64,000 nt of DNA. Origin: Paraspadella gotoi. Lineage: Eukaryota; Chaetognatha. Position 1 is the stretch's first letter. The number at the start of each line of letters is the position of its first letter. The notes under the pieces are model-generated. The model ran no database searches and was not told the origin of the DNA. It saw only the letters and a list, made by a program, of their open reading frames with translations. Made by a program: the position numbers and the translations under genes. The DNA is taken from positions 31,665,476 to 31,729,475 of the forward strand of contig CM119263.1 in assembly GCA_051294375.1 (NCBI GenBank). The letters are read 5' to 3'. Positions 35,422 through 46,978 of the stretch are shown in pieces.

Positions 35422-38400
35422 AACTTTCAACCAAAAAGGGACAAAAAAAAGACAATGGCCATGACAGAAAGACTTTACGAAAAATTACTGATGAATACCA
35501 TCCATCAGATAAAAGCCGAAAACAAAGACAACAACTACAGCAACAACAAGACGTACTACAACGATCACAACAACAACCAACTGTAGCAAACCTTTTTGCT
35601 GAACTGCCTTTCCATAATGACACAAAATACGAACTCCGCCCTTATGCTACACTTCCATACCTTCCAGGTATCACCGAACAACTGCAAAGAGCCTTTAAAA
35701 AGGCAGGAGCATCACTCTTTAGCTGGAGCGGACAGACGCTGGCAAACATCCTCTGCGCCCCAAACAAAACAAAGCCGTTGCCAAAAAAGGGATGAGGAAT
35801 CTATAGCTTTCGTTGGTCTTGCTCTCCTAAGGCTTGATACATTGGAGAAACCTGTCGTAGTTTTGAAACTTGAACGGCAGAACACAAAAGAGCAGCCGAG
35901 TTGGGTAATTGGCGTCATTCCGGCTCGAGAGCATTGCGATGCCCCTTTCATCTGGGAACCTGAAATCATCTCTCGGCCACGAATCAAAAACCAACGAATG
36001 CTCAAGCACCATCTAAGAGTGGAAGAAGCTCTTTGGATTCGTCATTTTGATTGTGGACCAGGCAAAGGGCTCAACGAAGACAAAGGAGCATATGTAAAAA
36101 TGGATGCATGGAAGGCAATACTGGTCCACCTACATCCCGGACGAAGAACAAGGGGGGGAAGGGGATGAGGGATTAGTCCCTTTTTGGTTGAAAGTTTCTC
36201 TCTCTCTCTCTCTTTCTCTCTCTCTGAGTCTCCCCCTCTTCCTCTCACCTTCTCTTATTTGTAAATAATTTTTTTTTTTACCTCACCACAATTTCTCTGG
36301 CCTTGAATAATGAACCAGCTAAATGGTTTGAATGCATGGTCTAAATAAAATTAGCACTGTTTCCCAAAGCGATGTTTTTCTAAAGTAATATTATATATCC
36401 AAAAGAATCCTTATTTTATGAGCTTTCTTTTGAGTCTAATCTCAGTTCTCTGTGATAATTAGTTTTTGAGATATTGACAAAAACAATTCCACAAAATGCT
36501 TAAAAAGTAAAAAAATATTCAAAAATATTAATATTTAATCTATTATTGGCATATTTTTCTATCAATTAAAACCTTTTATGACAAAATCGACCAAAAATTG
36601 ACTCAAATATTAATATTTTTGAATATTTTTTTTTCCTTTTTAAGCATCTTGTAGAATTGTTTTTGTCAATATCTCAAAAACGAATTATCACAGAGAACTG
36701 AGATTAGACTCAAAAGAAAGCTCATAAAATAAGGATTCTTTTGGATATATAATATTACTAATTATGCTCTTGCTTAATGTTAAATTATTTAAAAATATAT
36801 ATATAAAATTTAACAATTTTATACATAGCATTTCATAGTTGTTGAAGAAAAATTTAAAATTAGGTTAACTTTGAAGCTAAGCAATTGTATGTTACATTTC
36901 TATAGTTTTTTATTAAATAAGAATTGATTAAGTCTTTCATGCAGTAATTACAATATGGTTTTCAATAATAACTTGTGAACGAATAATCGTAGGCTTATGA
37001 GAGTGAGTTCAAATTAAAGCTCTCTTTTAATAGATAATGATTGATATAAAGAAAGTAAAATTTGACAAAGAATGACTAAGTCGTTGATTAGTTTCTCATT
37101 ATTTTGTATGAAAAATTATAACAAAACTTTAAAATTCAATTAAAAAAAACTTGCTTGGATCAGAATTTTTCGACTTCACTACGATGTAGTAAAAACATTA
37201 TATTTTTCATTTTTTTGTGTTTCAAAAATGGGTTATTTCTATTTTCTTTTTCGGGGTGTCTAGGGAACCGTGTAAAATAATAAAATAAGACTTCTCTGAA
37301 AACCCTTTTCAATGAGATATGAGAAATGCTGCAACTACTATAATATGTAAGAAAAACGTGAATGAAATATGTAAATAAGATTAAGGAACTCATTTTTCAC
37401 ATTCTTTCTCACCTAAATCCGTTTTAATTCCCGCGATGTTATCATTTACTTCCTCTTGATTTGTCATCATCAAATTCTTCAGGTCGTTTATTGCTTCTTT
37501 AATTCTTTCCAATCCGCCTTCTGCTCTTTCTTGATCCAAAAGGCGCTTGAGAAATTCTAACCCGTCGCCTGACAATAACTGTTGCAAAGTTATTCATTTA
37601 AACAATCATATCATTTTACATATACATTATACAATATGAATTGAATAATGTGAAAATATATTGTCACTTCATTGATAGGGAGAGAAAGTCTTAATTGAAA
37701 ACTTGCGAAGTTATTATCTTGTCTAAGTGATGAAGTCCTTAAACCACTATAGTCTGTCCAAAGTCAGGGGCAACATAGCTTATTTATTAAATGAATGGAT
37801 AATTTTAAAGTGGTTGAACCAATTTCATAAAATTCAGCTCCTTGTATTTTGATGCTTGTGCGAAGAATAATATAGTATTCCCCGATCTAATACTTAAGGG
37901 AGTAGTCCTTTTATACAAATGAATCATTCTTTGATATATTTGAAAAACCACTTCATTAATAGTGAAGCCAAGCACTCTGGAAATTAATCAACGAGACTGT
38001 GAGAGAGTGTTAATAGAAAAAAAAATTACATTTTTTTTATTAATTTCATACTTCATACTTCATAATTTCTAAAAAAATGAAAATTGACAATATAATTTCG
38101 GATATTGCTTTCTTACATCAACTTGCTTTTCTATTACATGCACCTCATATTGGTCCCTTGAACCCTTGACCCAAGCCCGTGTCCTTCTTACCTTAACAAG
38201 TCCGGCCACGACGTCGCCCTGAACCATCGCATTTCGAAACTTCATCAACAATTTGATCTGCGCATTTTGGACGTTGATTCTCTCTTCTAATCCACCGGCG
38301 AGTAGCGCCATCTGTCCGAGTCCAGCCAGAGTCTTTTGGGCTTCGGTTGTTCCTTTTATTTTTTAAAAGTTGAAAGTCTGTGTAGGATATTCCATTCATC

Positions 38401-39521
38401 ATTAAATTTATTGTAATTAATGCCAATTAATGATTCAATTAATAAGCGACGATTTGTTTATTCCAGAATTCATTTTAAGATATTTACCTAGTAGACATTG
38501 TAGTTTCTTTCAATATATAATATACATTTATACAATTGAAACTTTCTTTGAAATATTATACCACTTCATTGATAGGGAAGTCTGGGGCAATTAAATGAAT
38601 TGGATAATTATTATATTGGTTGTACCAATTTCATAACATATTTACAATTAGTTTTCTTACAATGTAAGTAAATCATACGTTGATCAACAAATTCAAAGAC
38701 TTCATTGAAAAGTTAATACCAAAGACTTATTAAAATTATGTAAAAATTGATATTGTCAGAACTGCCAAACGGCGGGCAGCAAAATGAGCCACAATTTAAG
38801 TTTCTCCAGTGAAAGGATTCTGAGATATCTCCACTGTAAATGTTATGAATGAAAAAAATTATCCTGTATTATAACTGATCCTACATCCGTTTAAAAACTC
38901 TTTCAAGTCCATGACCCAACCACCATAACTATTAACAACCCTCAGTTACCCCATCGTCAAACCCAGTCCATAACCCCTTCCTTTACCGCAGCAACCTCAC
39001 CCTCTCCTCAACTCCATCATTCCCAAATTGATGGAGTGATCATCACCTTCGTCATAACCCATAGAAGAAGCGCGGGAGGAAGGGCGTGGAGCTGTAGAGG
39101 CGCGAGTCTGTGTGATTAATTGATTGATTGGACTTGAGTATTAATTATGTATTTAAACTAAATGTATTGTGAATGTGGATCTGAATGTGAATGTAGGGTC
39201 GAACAAATTTGACTGGCAAACAGACACTGGAGCAGAATTTCTGTCGACAAACATTTAAAGAGTCATGATTTATAATCTTTATTTCGTGATACTGAATGAT
39301 TAACACTGGATTTTACTTGCATTGCCTTTCAGCCTAAGTATCATAATTAATTAATTAATTAATCAAATAATTATTTAATTGATTAATAAATTATTCAAGT
39401 AATTAATTACAGCTAATTATCGTTGGCAGATCCGGTATTGTTTGCTCAAACTTCTTCTGGTATGCAAAGAGCGAATAAATTCTCAGCTATCATTTGAATC
39501 AACTGAATAGTCTTAGATATT

Positions 39522-39566
<45 letters not shown>

Positions 39567-42500
39567 GACTGCCTTCCAGACGAAGGAGGCGGCTGAGGTG
39601 AAGCCTCTGATTCTCTCGGCGACGCAATCGTGATTCCTCTTTTCTCTTTTTCTTCTCCTTCTTTTTTGAAGAGGCCTTTCGTCGGATGTGTTGAGGATAA
39701 CTGAGGAGATGAGGAGATGAGATGAGGAGTCAAGTTGAGGAGATGATTAGATGAGTTGAGGATATGTGGAAAATAGAAAACTTAATCTTGAGTTTCTATG
39801 GCAACACCGCCTCGCCTCCCTGCTGTCATAGCGAAATAATAAATATAAATCCCTGGATAAGGTGCTAACCCCCTCTAGCAGCCATAGAACGGGTCCCGGG
39901 CTTGTAACCCGGCTTGATGGTTTTTCAGGCCCCCAAGGCGTAGGGTAGGAACTATTGGGGAACAATCCCGGTACTTCGAGGCCATGAGCCGATTGCTTTT
40001 CTTAACCTGCCACTGGGTCACGATGGAAGGATTGATATTTCTAGATGCTAGCAGCCCCCGCGCCGGAAAGCGGGACAGAGTCCTTGGTAAGTCAACGGTT
40101 TGATGCCTCAGGGCCCCAGGCATTACCGACCATGTATTCACTATTCAGCCGGCAAGGCACGCCCTCCGTCTCAGCCCCTCAACCTCGGACGCGACTCTTG
40201 GGGTCGAAAACGTAGTCGCTCGTCGATCCTCGTCATCATCTTCGTCGCTGAAATCTTTGTAGAGAGACATTCGTGTCGGATCGCGGATCGAGCGTCGGGA
40301 GGCTCTGAAATAAGAGGTGGGTCAATCAATCGATCAATGAAGCAATAAATCAATCTAGCAATCAATCAAGCAATTCGGGAGAATCAATCAGCGTTAAGAA
40401 CTATAAAAACCCCTCTTTCCTCTCCTAAATCACTTGCTCTTTCTTCTCTATTTCTTACCATCTATCTTGATCCATGAACCTCTCTTTCCTCTCTAAAATC
40501 TCTTGCTCTTTCTTCTCTATTTCTCACCTCATATCTTGTTCCATGAACCTCCCTTTCCTCTCTAAAATCTCTTGCTCTTTCTTCTCTATTTCTCATCTCA
40601 TATCTTGTTCCATGAACCTCTCTTTCCTCTTTAAAATCTCTTCATCTTTCTTCTCTATTTCTCACCTCCTATCTTGTTCCATGAACCTCTCTTTCCTCTC
40701 TAAAATGTCCTCCTCTTTCTTCTCTATTTCTCACCTCCTATCTTGTTCCATGAACCTCTCTTTCCACTCTAAAATGTCCTCCTCTTTCTTCTCTATTTCT
40801 CACCTCCTATCTTGTTCCATGAACCTCTCTTTTCTCTCTAAAATGTCCTCCTCTTTCTTCTCTATTTCTCTCATTTTGTCAGCGTCGTCTCCGAAAAATT
40901 CCTTCGCATCTTTTAAGTCTCTATAAAAGAAGAAAAGTTAATATTTTAATTTTTTTTTCTTTAAAAATGTATACATTATTTAATTAATCAAAGTTGAACT
41001 ACGGCAGAAAGTACTATTTATACTTGATTTGTATAAATGCTTCTATGGCAACAGCCGGTTTGCCTGTGATGCCCACTGGAATGGGGCATCTCACTGTTAG
41101 CTTTGGGGGCTTCCGACCTCAATGACGACTCCAGTCACTGGCGCGGGTACCCTCGGACGGTCTCACTTTGCCAACGCAGAGAGAAGTCGTTAGGACTATG
41201 AATGGAACACAATGCTTGTGAAGGTGCATTCCCCTTCGATGGTGGATATGAGGCGGTGTGGATATTAGATATTAGATATTATACCGCAACAGGATCCCCG
41301 GGCCAAGACATCACTCATGTTCTCCAGTCCTGAAAGGTGTTTGACAAGACTGATGCCATAGTGGGAGAGAGAGAGAGTGCGAGTAGTGGGGGCATAGGCG
41401 TTTGTCGTAGCATACCTTGAGAAGGTTGCGTGTTCGATAGTAGGGCTCACTACTTATGGCAAAAACCGGGTTGCCTGTGATGCCCATTAGGATGGGGCAT
41501 CTCACAGTTGGCTTTGTCGGCTTTCAACCCTCAGTGATGCTTCCTGTCACTGGCGCGGTTACCCTAGGACGGTCTCGCCTTGCCAACGCAGAGGGAGGTC
41601 ATTAAAATTGTTTTAATAAATCATCTAGAAATATAAGATAAAATAATGATTATTCATTCCCCTTAAAGTTTTGGCCAATTCTTCGTGAGTCTTTTCTTCT
41701 CCAACGTGAAGATGCTCGTCGAGTCGACCCCAAGTGACGACATTCGTGTCTGGGGGAGTTCAAAGGTGTTTGAAGACTTCTTGGTTAATTTAAATAATCA
41801 TTTAATCATTCATTCAGTTAATCAGCCATTCCATTCATTTATTCGTTCATTCCATTCATTCATACCTCCATTAATGATATCCGAGAACATCTCAAACAGT
41901 CGGTTGACTCCTTCCAAACTTGTCTCAACTTCTTTCTTCATCTTCATCATTGACCACATCTCGTTTGTCCTATTTTTTATTTCTTTGTCCTTAATTCGGA
42001 CAAAGTCGAAATCTTCGGGAAATCCCATTTCTTTGGCGGAAACGGGAAGATTTTGAATCTGAGATTCAAATTAAATCAAAGTCAATTAAATTCTGTTTGA
42101 CTTTTTCACGTCAATTATTTTTTTACTTTTTTTGCCTTTGATAATACATTTTATTTCTTTTAATATTTTCTCTTAGGAAACATAAATATTTAGCAAAAAA
42201 ATAATATTTTTGTCTGTTGCACTGTACTGCATTATGAGGTTGACAAGCAACCAATAATATATTTATTTAGCAAGCTTTAACAAGCTTTCTTGGCCTCTTT
42301 ACTTGGATCTAGCTTCTATAGCGTAGTGAAAGTTACGTATGAAAATTCTAAAAGTAAATTATGAACCACGTAACATCCGTGTACATTTATATATAAAAGA
42401 TATTAATTTTATGTTTTTTTAATTTTTGCAGTAGGCTACAATTATATATCTTTTCCTTTTACCTGAAGTTTAAGACTTGAAGTTTAAGACTAAAGTTTTG

Positions 42501-42958
42501 AACCCCCTCCCTACTGAACTTAATTTCATATTAGATTTCTAATAATACCACATAAAAAACTGTAAATTATGAATATTGTTGGTTAATCATGTTAAATAAA
42601 AAAAAAATTACATGACTAATCATAACATATCATCAGATTCGCTGCTGACCGCCAAATGCCTGGGTTCAGATCAGGCGTTGTTTGTTTACTCAAACTTGTT
42701 ATCAAAAACATTTTCCGGACTACAGAGTTTAAAAACTCTCAAAATATATAATTTTTATAAACGTCTCAATATCAGTTATTCAAACACCTTTTAACTTTAA
42801 TTTAAATATCCTTAATAGATACAATAACTTACCCTCAAAGCGCCGATTATCTTGACCAAACAAACTTTCAACAAATGCAAATTGCAACAACCATTTTCAG
42901 GATTTCCGATTGCGAATTCCAAAAGTTTAGATAAAGGAATTTCATTCGTTTTCATCAT
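29245..42958 (-). CDS. DUF4795 protein, QRICH2/C16orf96-like, 17-exon model
   Basis: Coding exons in order: 42833-42958, 41866-42058, 41662-41749, 40804-40920, 40184-40304, 39566-39700, 39047-39107, 38192-38352, 37413-37578, 33693-33832, 33500-33571, 32193-32279, 31791-31948, 31389-31535, 30705-30873, 30061-30216, 29245-29388. Phases agree at every junction and total 746 codons plus TAG. Exon 1 (IPLSKLLEFAIGNPENG, NLHLLKVCLVKIIGAL) matches the start of QRICH2/C16orf96 proteins. Exon 2 has NEMWSMMKMKKEVE. Exons 4-7 are a charged, Ser/Pro-rich linker. Exons 8-13 are coiled coil (LLAGGLEERINVQNAQIKLL, VKADRYWTIAELNNKMN), and exon 14 has the DUF4795 signature FHCAACDRPLRT. Exons 15 and 17 each code an 11-Thr run. 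The family is known from sperm flagella in vertebrates. Oddities: exon 3 lacks a GT donor; exon 7 could end further on; the last exon is the least certain. Confidence 0.82.
29443..29545. repeat. 17-bp minisatellite CTCTCTCCCTCTCGACT
   Basis: Five to six tandem units inside the last intron of the DUF4795 gene, continuing as CT-rich sequence to about 29605. Confidence 0.85.
29661..29890 (+). mobile_element. SINE family 1, copy D
   Basis: TGTAGTCGAGCATTGCAA, GTGGCTCATTAAGTAAT and CCAAGCCCAGGACCCA mark the family. It lies antisense in the last intron of the DUF4795 gene, directly abutting an inverted copy. Confidence 0.7.
29893..30058 (-). mobile_element. SINE family 1, inverted copy E
   Basis: GAACGGGTCCTGGGCTTGG, GGGTTTTCCAGACCCCC, GTGAGCCACCGGGTCATGA. 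With copy D it forms an inverted pair ending two bases from the exon 16 donor of the DUF4795 gene. Confidence 0.7.
30240..30440. repeat. Degenerate GGATTAGGAT tandem
   Basis: About 18 imperfect 10-11 base units (GGATTAGGAT, GAATAGGATG) in an intron of the DUF4795 gene. Confidence 0.75.
31580..31775. mobile_element. MITE-like element, copy 5
   Basis: Inverted ends TAACGAGAGTGCTTCATTTC and GAAACGGGGCGTTCTGGGA with CAACCCTAATCCTTAACCAT inside. It lies in the intron between exons 13 and 14, with its end 16 bases from exon 13. Confidence 0.6.
32085..32200. repeat. Tandem AACCTGAATGCAAA repeat copying a splice donor
   Basis: Seven imperfect units of 12-18 bases. On the minus strand the unit includes ATTCAG|GTTA, the end of exon 12 plus its donor, so the 5' splice site is repeated several times downstream in the intron. 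Confidence 0.75.
32450..32730. mobile_element. ~280-bp palindromic MITE in intron 11
   Basis: Outer ends CTGAAGAGTTGCAG and CTGCAACTCTTCAAATTCAG are inverted repeats. An inner pair AATGTAATAGAGAGACATTT (32525) and AAATGTCTCTCTATTACATT (32628) is a perfect inverted repeat. No coding. Confidence 0.7.
33171..33211. repeat. Perfect 19-bp hairpin
   Basis: TTTACAAAGAATTTAATAA, a three-base loop AAC, and the exact inverted arm. Within an intron of the DUF4795 gene. Confidence 0.95.
35575..36130 (+). pseudogene. Penelope-type GIY-YIG endonuclease remnant
   Basis: One frame reads ELRPYATLPYLPGITEQL, FKKAGASLFSWSGQTLANIL and NKTKPLPKKG, the linker that precedes the endonuclease in Penelope-like retroelements. 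After a TGA and a phase change it continues with GIYSF, then YIGETCRSFET and TAEHKRAAELGNWRHS, the GIY...YIG core and following helix. A further frame gives LKHHLRVEEALWIRHF and GKGLNEDKGAYVKMDAW, typical of the C-terminal end of the domain. At least three in-frame TGA codons and two phase shifts show it is dead. No reverse transcriptase is seen upstream. It lies in the centre of a TIR element, so it was probably captured by it. Confidence 0.75.
36385..36758. mobile_element. 374-bp near-perfect palindromic element nested in the TIR arm
   Basis: Ends GTAATATTATATATCCAAAA and its exact inverse at 36739-36758; arms of about 160 bases around an AT-rich centre. It replaces a short piece of the host arm that is still present in the left arm (near 35185-35230). 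Confidence 0.85.
37630..37995. repeat. Dispersed repeat R2 (CTTCATTGATAGGGA)
   Basis: CACTTCATTGATAGGGA, GTCTGTCCAAAGTCAGGGGC and GTGAAGCCAAGCACTCTGG recur in part at 38535-38645 and in both palindrome arms (55560-55745, 60865-61040). No coding. Confidence 0.6.
39526..39563. repeat. (CT)n at the exon 6 donor of the DUF4795 gene
   Basis: On the gene's strand the intron begins GTGAGAGAGAGAG, so the microsatellite runs straight from the 5' splice site. Confidence 0.95.
39792..39805 (-). promoter_or_regulatory. X-box (RFX site) candidate
   Basis: On the minus strand the 14-mer is GTTGCCATAGAAAC, matching the RFX X-box palindrome (GTTNCC, two-base spacer, RGNAAC). RFX factors drive cilium genes. 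It lies in intron 5 of the DUF4795 gene rather than before exon 1, so its role is uncertain. Confidence 0.35.
39855..40138 (-). mobile_element. SINE family 1, inverted copy F
   Basis: GGGTCCCGGGCTTGTAACCC, TTTTTCAGGCCCCCAAGGCG, ACTGGGTCACGATGGAAGG. It occupies the intron between exons 5 and 6 of the DUF4795 gene. Confidence 0.7.
40465..40870. repeat. 69-bp tandem repeat derived from exon 4 and its donor
   Basis: Six units of 69 bases (ATGAACCTCTCTTTCCTCTC start). On the minus strand each unit repeats the coding end of exon 4 (EEDILERKERFMEQDR) with a GTGAGA donor. Read through, every unit has an in-frame TGA, so only the first (rightmost) unit can be exon. The 23-residue plus-strand repeat is the mirror frame. 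Confidence 0.9.
41040..41620. mobile_element. SINE family 2, two related copies
   Basis: 41046-41210 and 41456-41612 share CCGGKTTGCCTGTGATGCCC, GGATGGGGCATCTCAC, CACTGGCGCG and TTGCCAACGCAGAG. Between them TAGCATACCTTGAG and GCGTGTTCGATAGTAGG look like weak A and B boxes. In the intron between exons 3 and 4 of the DUF4795 gene. Confidence 0.6.
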
Positions 42959-43445
42959 TTTTTCTTTTCGTTTTCAGTTTGGATTTTTGATATTCAAATA
43001 AACTCTTATTGATTATTTTTATTTAATTTGATTGAGATATATTAAAATGAAATGTTATTATTCTAAAAATTGCGTTATGACGATATCGAACCGAAAAGCC
43101 AAGTCTATAATACGATAGAATTTATATGATTTAATTGTTAAAATAAAGTTTAAAAAGAATATCTTGGCGAAGAACCAGTTGTGTAATTTTTTCAAATTCA
43201 AGTCGAGAGTGAAAAGGTTTTTTAAACGAAAATTTTAATTTAAAAATTAAAAACGTTTTTCAATTTTGTCTCTTTCTGTTGTTTATTCTAATCTTTTGGA
43301 TCTTTCGTTGCCTTTTGTTTGCAGAAAGGAGTTTGACCAACGTAGCGACACTGGCGGCGAATATAGGAAGCTGATCGAAAGTAGGAAGAGAAAGAAAAGT
43401 CTTAAATATTATCTTTTCCAAGATATATGTTCAATGTTCATAAAA

Positions 43446-43640
43446 CGCTAAGTGGGTTAAAGATTACCATCTGTATCTTCTTTACCCCCTGAAGCAGCCA
43501 TGTAACGCGTCCTGGGCTTGGCACCAGGCTTGGTGGTTTTCCAGGCCCTCAAGGCGGTTGACGGCCGTCCTCTTGCTTTCGGGTATTACTCAATGAGACA
43601 CCGGGTCATGCTTAGTCTGGGTTCAATGCCCGACTACAAA
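43446..43640 (-). mobile_element. SINE family 1, copy G
   Basis: GCGTCCTGGGCTTGGCACC, GGTTTTCCAGGCCCTCAAGG, ATGAGACACCGGGTCATG; located upstream of DUF4795 exon 1. Repeated at 47465-47655 in the tandem copy. Confidence 0.7.
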
Positions 43641-44074
43641 TAAGTTTTTTAAAAGTTTTAACTTTTGCAAATGGCTTGCTAAGTTTTTCAAGTAAAACAT
43701 TTATTTTACCTTGAAAACAAATATCATTCCACGTTCTATGTAGATTTAGTATCAAAACCTTTTATGTGACAAGAGAGCGAGTCAAAGAGTGTGTGAGATA
43801 ATTTAATAGAGAGGGAGTGAAATTACAAAATTCGACTTTCAAACTGAATGACTTCTTTTTGTCATCAAATCTAATTCATTTTACGATTCATAATTCTGAA
43901 TGAGGATCATGAATTTAAATCGAGTTTCGACCTGAATGAGGATGAATCACAATGAACTTAGAAGAAATTCTAATTCATTTTTATGTGAAGCGAGTCTCAC
44001 AACAAAATAATAAAGTTTTGGCTTTATATTAACATTTTTAATTAAGTTAAAATTCATTCATCTGTAAATGTAGA

Positions 44075-44620
<546 letters not shown>

Positions 44621-44869
44621 GATTATAGCTACAAGCCATGACGTCTGTCAATTAAACGAAATAAAATCCTGAAGAGAGACATGAGATAAGAGAGGAATAG
44701 AAAACGAAAGAGAGGAATGGAAAAAGACCATGAACCTCTCTTTCCTCTCTAAAATGTCCTCCTCTTTCTCTCTATTTCTCACTCCTATCTTGTTCCCATG
44801 AACCTCTCTTTCCACTCTAAAATGTCCTCCTCTTTCTCTCTATTTCTCACCTCCTATCTTGTTCCATGA

Positions 44870-46978
44870 ACCTCTCTTTTCTCTCTAAAATGTCCTCCTC
44901 TTTCTTCTCTATTTCTCTCATTTTGTCAGCGTCGTCTCCGAAAAATTCCTTCGCATCTTTAAGTCTCTATAAAAGAAGAAAAGTTAATATTTAATTTTTT
45001 TTTCTTTAAAAATGTATACATTATTAATTAATCAAAGTTGAACTACGGCAGAAAGTACTATTTATACTTGATTTGTATAAATGCTTCTATGGCAACAGCC
45101 GGTTTGCCTGTGATGCCACTGAATGGGGCATCTCACTGTTAGCTTTGGGGGCTTCCGACTCAATCACGACTCCAGTCACTGGCGCGGGTACTCGGACGGT
45201 CTCACTTTGCCAACGCAGAGAGAAGTCGTTAGGACTATGAATGGAAACAATGCTTGTGAAGGTGCATTCCCCTTCGATGGTGGATATGAGGCGGTGTGGA
45301 TATTAGTATTAGATATTATACCGCAACAGGATCCCGGGCCAAGACATCACTCATGTTCTCCAGTCCTGAAAGGTGTTTGACAAGACTGATGCCATAGTGG
45401 GAGAGAGAGAGAGTGCGAGTAGTGGGGGCATAGGCGTTTGTCGTAGCATACCTTGAGAAGGTTGCGTGTTCGATAGTAGGGCTCACTACTTATGGCAAAA
45501 ACCGGGTTGCCTGTATGCCCATTAGGATGGGGCATCTCACAGTTGGCTTTGTCGGCTTTCACCTCCAGTGATGCTTCTGTCACTGGCGCGGTTACCCTAG
45601 ACGGTCTCGCCTTGCCACGCAGAGGGAGGTCATTAAAATTGTTTTAATAAATCATCTAGAAATATAAGATAAAATAATGATTATTCATTCCCCTTAAAGT
45701 TTTGGCCAATTCTTCGTGAGTCTTTTCTTCCCAACGTGAAGATGCTCGTCGAGCGACCCCAAGTGACGACATTCGTGTCTGGGGGAGTTCAAAGGTGTTT
45801 GAAGACTTCTTGGTAATTAAATAATCATTTAATCATTCATTCAGTTAATCAGCCATTCCATTCATTTATTCGTTCATTCCATTCATTCATACCTCCATTA
45901 ATGATATCCGAGAACATCTCAAACAGTCGGTCGACTCCTTCCAAACTTGTCTCAACTTCTTTCTTCATCTTCATCATTGACCACATCTCGTTTGTCCTAT
46001 TTTTTATTTCTTTGTCCTTAATTCGGACAAAGTCGAAATCTTCGGGAAATCCCATTTCTTTGGCGGAAACGGAAGATTTTGAATCTGAGATTCAAATTAA
46101 ATCAAAGTCAATTAAATTCTGTTGACTTTTTCACGTCAATTATTTTTTTCTTTTTTTGCCTTTGATAATACATTTTTATTTCTTTAATATTTTCTCTTAG
46201 GAAACATAAATATTTAGCAAAAAAATAATATTTTTGTCTGTTGCACTGTACTGCATTATGAGGTTGACAAGCAACCAATAATATATTTATTTAGCAAGCT
46301 TTAACCAAGCTTTCTTGGCCTCTTTACTTGGATCTAGCTTCTATAGCGTAGTGAAAGTTACGTATGAAAATTCTAAAAGTAAATTATGAACCACGTAACA
46401 TCCGTGTACATTTATATATAAAAGATATTAATTTTATGTTTTTTTAATTTTTGCAGTAGGCTACAATTATATATCTTTTCCTTTTACCTGAAGTTTAAGA
46501 CTTGAAGTTTAAGACTAAAGTTTTGAACCCCCTCCCTACTGAACTTAATTTCATATTAGATTTCTAATATACCACATAAAAAACTGTAAATTATGAATAT
46601 TGTTGGTTAATCATGTTAAATAAAAAAAAAATTACATGACTAATCATAACATATCATCAGATTCGCTGCTGACCGCCAAATGCCTGGGTTCAGATCAGGC
46701 GTTGTTTGTTTACTCAAACTTGTTATCAAACATTTTCCGGACTACAGAGTTAAAAACTCTCAAAATATATAATTTTTATAAACGTCTCAATATCAGTTAT
46801 TCAAACACCTTTTAACTTTAATTTAAATATCCTTAATAGATACAATAACTTACCCTCAAAGCGCGATTATCTTGACAAACAAACTTTCAACAAATGCAAA
46901 TTGCAACAACCATTTTCAGGATTTCCGATTGCGAATTCCAAAAGTTTAGATAAAGGAATTTTCATTCGTTTTCATCAT
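44870..46978 (-). pseudogene. Duplicate of DUF4795 exons 1-4, frameshifted
   Basis: Exon 1 copy 46854-46978 has 125 bases instead of 126 (three single-base indels). Exon 2 copy 45893-46084 has 192 instead of 193. The exon 3 copy has lost bases in TTCTTCCCAACG and GTCGAGCGACC. Flanking splice sites are kept, and exon 3 again ends without a GT donor. If real, this copy cannot encode the N terminus; if it is assembly error, the frameshifts are sequencing indels. Confidence 0.75.

Larger units (their letters stand above)
34638..37272. mobile_element. 2.6-kb TIR element with 4-bp TAAA target duplication
   Basis: The arms 34638-35445 and 36176-37272 are inverted copies. Outermost sequence is CACGGTTCCCTAGACACC on both sides; inner ends carry (GA)n/(CT)n and TTTCAACCAAAAAGGGA. 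TAAA flanks both ends (34634-34637 and 37273-37276). A TIR starting CAC with a 4-bp duplication resembles Chapaev-type (CMC) elements, but no DDE transposase is present. The core (35446-36175) carries a dead GIY-YIG endonuclease. The right arm is lengthened by a nested palindrome. The element sits in the largest intron of the DUF4795 gene (between exons 9 and 10). Confidence 0.85.

Noticed and set aside
40474-40926. 150-codon plus-strand protein with 23-residue repeats
   Set aside because: It is the mirror of the 69-bp repeat derived from DUF4795 exon 4 on the minus strand, where splice sites and homology support coding.
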